This document shows positions 6,202 through 6,981 of a stretch of DNA of 6,981 bases, piece by piece; within the stretch, counting starts at the first letter, position 1, and each line of letters opens with the position of its first letter. The notes below the pieces were generated by a model, which did no database searches, was not told the DNA's origin, and worked only from the letters and a program-made list of their open reading frames with translations. The translations under genes and the position numbers were made by a program. Source of the DNA: Desulfovibrionaceae bacterium UBA930 (GTDB lineage: Bacteria; Desulfobacterota; Desulfovibrionia; Desulfovibrionales; Desulfovibrionaceae); assembly GCA_002293605.1 (NCBI GenBank), contig DBDO01000122.1, forward strand, positions 6,535 to 13,515. The letters are read 5' to 3'.

Positions 6202-6350
6202 TACATTTGGGGCTCCGCCCCAAGCCCCGCAAGGGGCCTGAGGCCCCTTAACCCCCTTCGCCGAAAAGCGGCAAAGCCACTTTTCGGAAAGTTGCGGGTG
6301 CAGGGGACCACGTCCCCTGCCGGAGGGGTATGGGGAGGCAGAGCCTCCCC
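6202..6350 (-). repeat. Intergenic block of five triloop hairpins (repeat copy 2, inverted)
   Basis: Five inverted repeats with three-base loops lie in a row. Stems are 6207-6213/6217-6223 (TTGGGGC), 6231-6238/6242-6249 (AAGGGGCC), 6261-6272/6276-6287 (12 bp, one wobble), 6300-6308/6312-6320 (GCAGGGGAC) and 6332-6339/6343-6350 (GGGGAGGC). Bases 6202-6239 are the exact reverse complement of 94-131. The unit order on the - strand matches that of copy 1 on the + strand, with extra units added at one end. The block fills most of the 280-base gap between the hydrogenase large subunit and its maturation protease. Confidence 0.82.
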
Positions 6351-6383
6351 ATAAAAGTATTACAGAACAGCGACTGAAAACGT

Positions 6384-6981
6384 CTACAAAACCTTAAACA
6401 CGCGCCGTTCGTTGCTTTCCGGATCAATGACGTGCACCGCGCAGGCGATGCAGGGGTCAAAGGAGTGGATGGTGCGCAGAATTTCCACCGGGCGCTTGGG
6501 GTCGGCAATGGGCAGGCCGGTAAGGGCTTCTTCAAAGGGGCCTTGCACGCCTCTGGCGTCACGCGGGCTCATGTTCCAGGTGGTGGGAACAACGAGCTGG
6601 AAGTTGGCGATTTTGCCGTCTTCAATGTTGATCCAGTGCGAGAGGCCGCCGCGCGTAGCGGTGACAAAGCCCGCGCCCCTGGCGGACTTGGGCATTTCCC
6701 ATTTTTCCACGATTTTGGGCTCTTTTTCCTTGGCGATCTGCTCTTCGAACTCCTTGACCCAGCCTTCAACCTGATTGGCGACAACCAGGGTTTCCACGCC
6801 GCGGGCTGCGGTGCGGCCCAGGGTGGAGAACAGGGCTTCGGGTCCCACGTTCAGGGCCTTGAGCACGGCATTGACGCCATCCACCACAGGCTTGTTGCCG
6901 CCCGCGTAGCCCACCAGCATGTTGGCCAGGGGACCGGTTTCGCAGGGTTTGTCCTCGTAGCGGGGTCCCTTGGACCAGGAG
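6384..6981 (-). CDS. hynA: [NiFe] hydrogenase large subunit, C-terminal part (runs off the window)
   Basis: About 198 C-terminal residues are present, and the frame is open to the window edge. The diagnostic motif DPCIACAVH, with the two C-terminal cysteines that bind the Ni-Fe centre, is followed by a 15-residue tail ending in FKVL. HybD-type proteases cut that tail off after the His. Further matches to the family are GPLANMLVGYAGGN near the visible start and TRGGLSHWI. Both active-site residues are encoded by TGC, so this is a standard [NiFe] enzyme and not the selenocysteine [NiFeSe] type. Large subunits of this type act with a small Fe-S subunit, usually exported to the periplasm, in H2 uptake and cycling. 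The small subunit would be expected further upstream on the - strand, outside the window. The symbol follows D. vulgaris naming and is tentative, since large and small subunit letters differ between species. Confidence 0.95.
   Translation of the reverse strand, partial: SWSKGPRYEDKPCETGPLANMLVGYAGGNKPVVDGVNAVLKALNVGPEALFSTLGRTAARGVETLVVANQVEGWVKEFEEQIAKEKEPKIVEKWEMPKSARGAGFVTATRGGLSHWINIEDGKIANFQLVVPTTWNMSPRDARGVQGPFEEALTGLPIADPKRPVEILRTIHSFDPCIACAVHVIDPESNERRVFKVL

Noticed and set aside
6104..6232. In-frame N-terminal extension of the maturation protease
   Set aside because: It crosses the terminator-like hairpin and the repeat block, and the family signature begins right after the ATG at 6103.
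6440..6475. Possible selenocysteine (TGA) in the hydrogenase active-site motif
   Set aside because: Both motif codons read TGC, so this is a normal cysteine [NiFe] enzyme.

Overview
The window looks like chromosomal DNA from a sulfate-reducing deltaproteobacterium of the Desulfovibrio type. This is inferred from three things: a periplasmic-type [NiFe] hydrogenase large subunit with its maturation protease, a sensor kinase carrying a c-type haem motif, and a LUD-family (lactate-utilisation type) protein, all in GC-rich coding sequence. Intergenic regions hold short, very regular GC-rich hairpin repeats. I cannot name the species.

Layout, left to right. Bases 16-131 are a block of four consecutive three-base-loop hairpins. 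A LUD-domain gene follows on the + strand (188-901). It converges on a small signal recognition particle RNA gene on the - strand (about 969-1053), and a strong hairpin terminator lies between them. An AT-rich region without genes (about 1089-1506) contains a probable promoter for the next unit. That unit is a tight two-gene + strand operon: a 969-residue membrane hybrid histidine kinase (1507-4416), then 7 bases later a receiver/HD-GYP response regulator (4424-5497). This operon converges on a - strand hydrogenase locus: a HybD-type maturation endopeptidase (5621-6103) and, upstream of it, the C-terminal part of the [NiFe] hydrogenase large subunit (6384-6981, continuing off the window). A second hairpin-repeat block (6202-6350), an inverted copy of the one at the window start, sits between these two genes, along with a separate terminator-like hairpin.

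Functional reading. The kinase has a periplasmic DUF3365/Tll0287-like domain with one CxxCH motif, then HisKA, HATPase, two receivers and an HPt domain. Its partner is a probable c-di-GMP phosphodiesterase. Together they suggest a redox- or ligand-sensing phosphorelay that adjusts c-di-GMP, which is inference from domain content and gene pairing. The protease would clip the C-terminal tail of the hydrogenase large subunit after nickel insertion. The tail and the cleavage-site motif are both visible in the window.

There is no CRISPR array, phage, transposon or defence system here. The most interesting items are the haem-sensor kinase/HD-GYP pair, the inverted repeat over its promoter, and the mirrored hairpin-repeat blocks.
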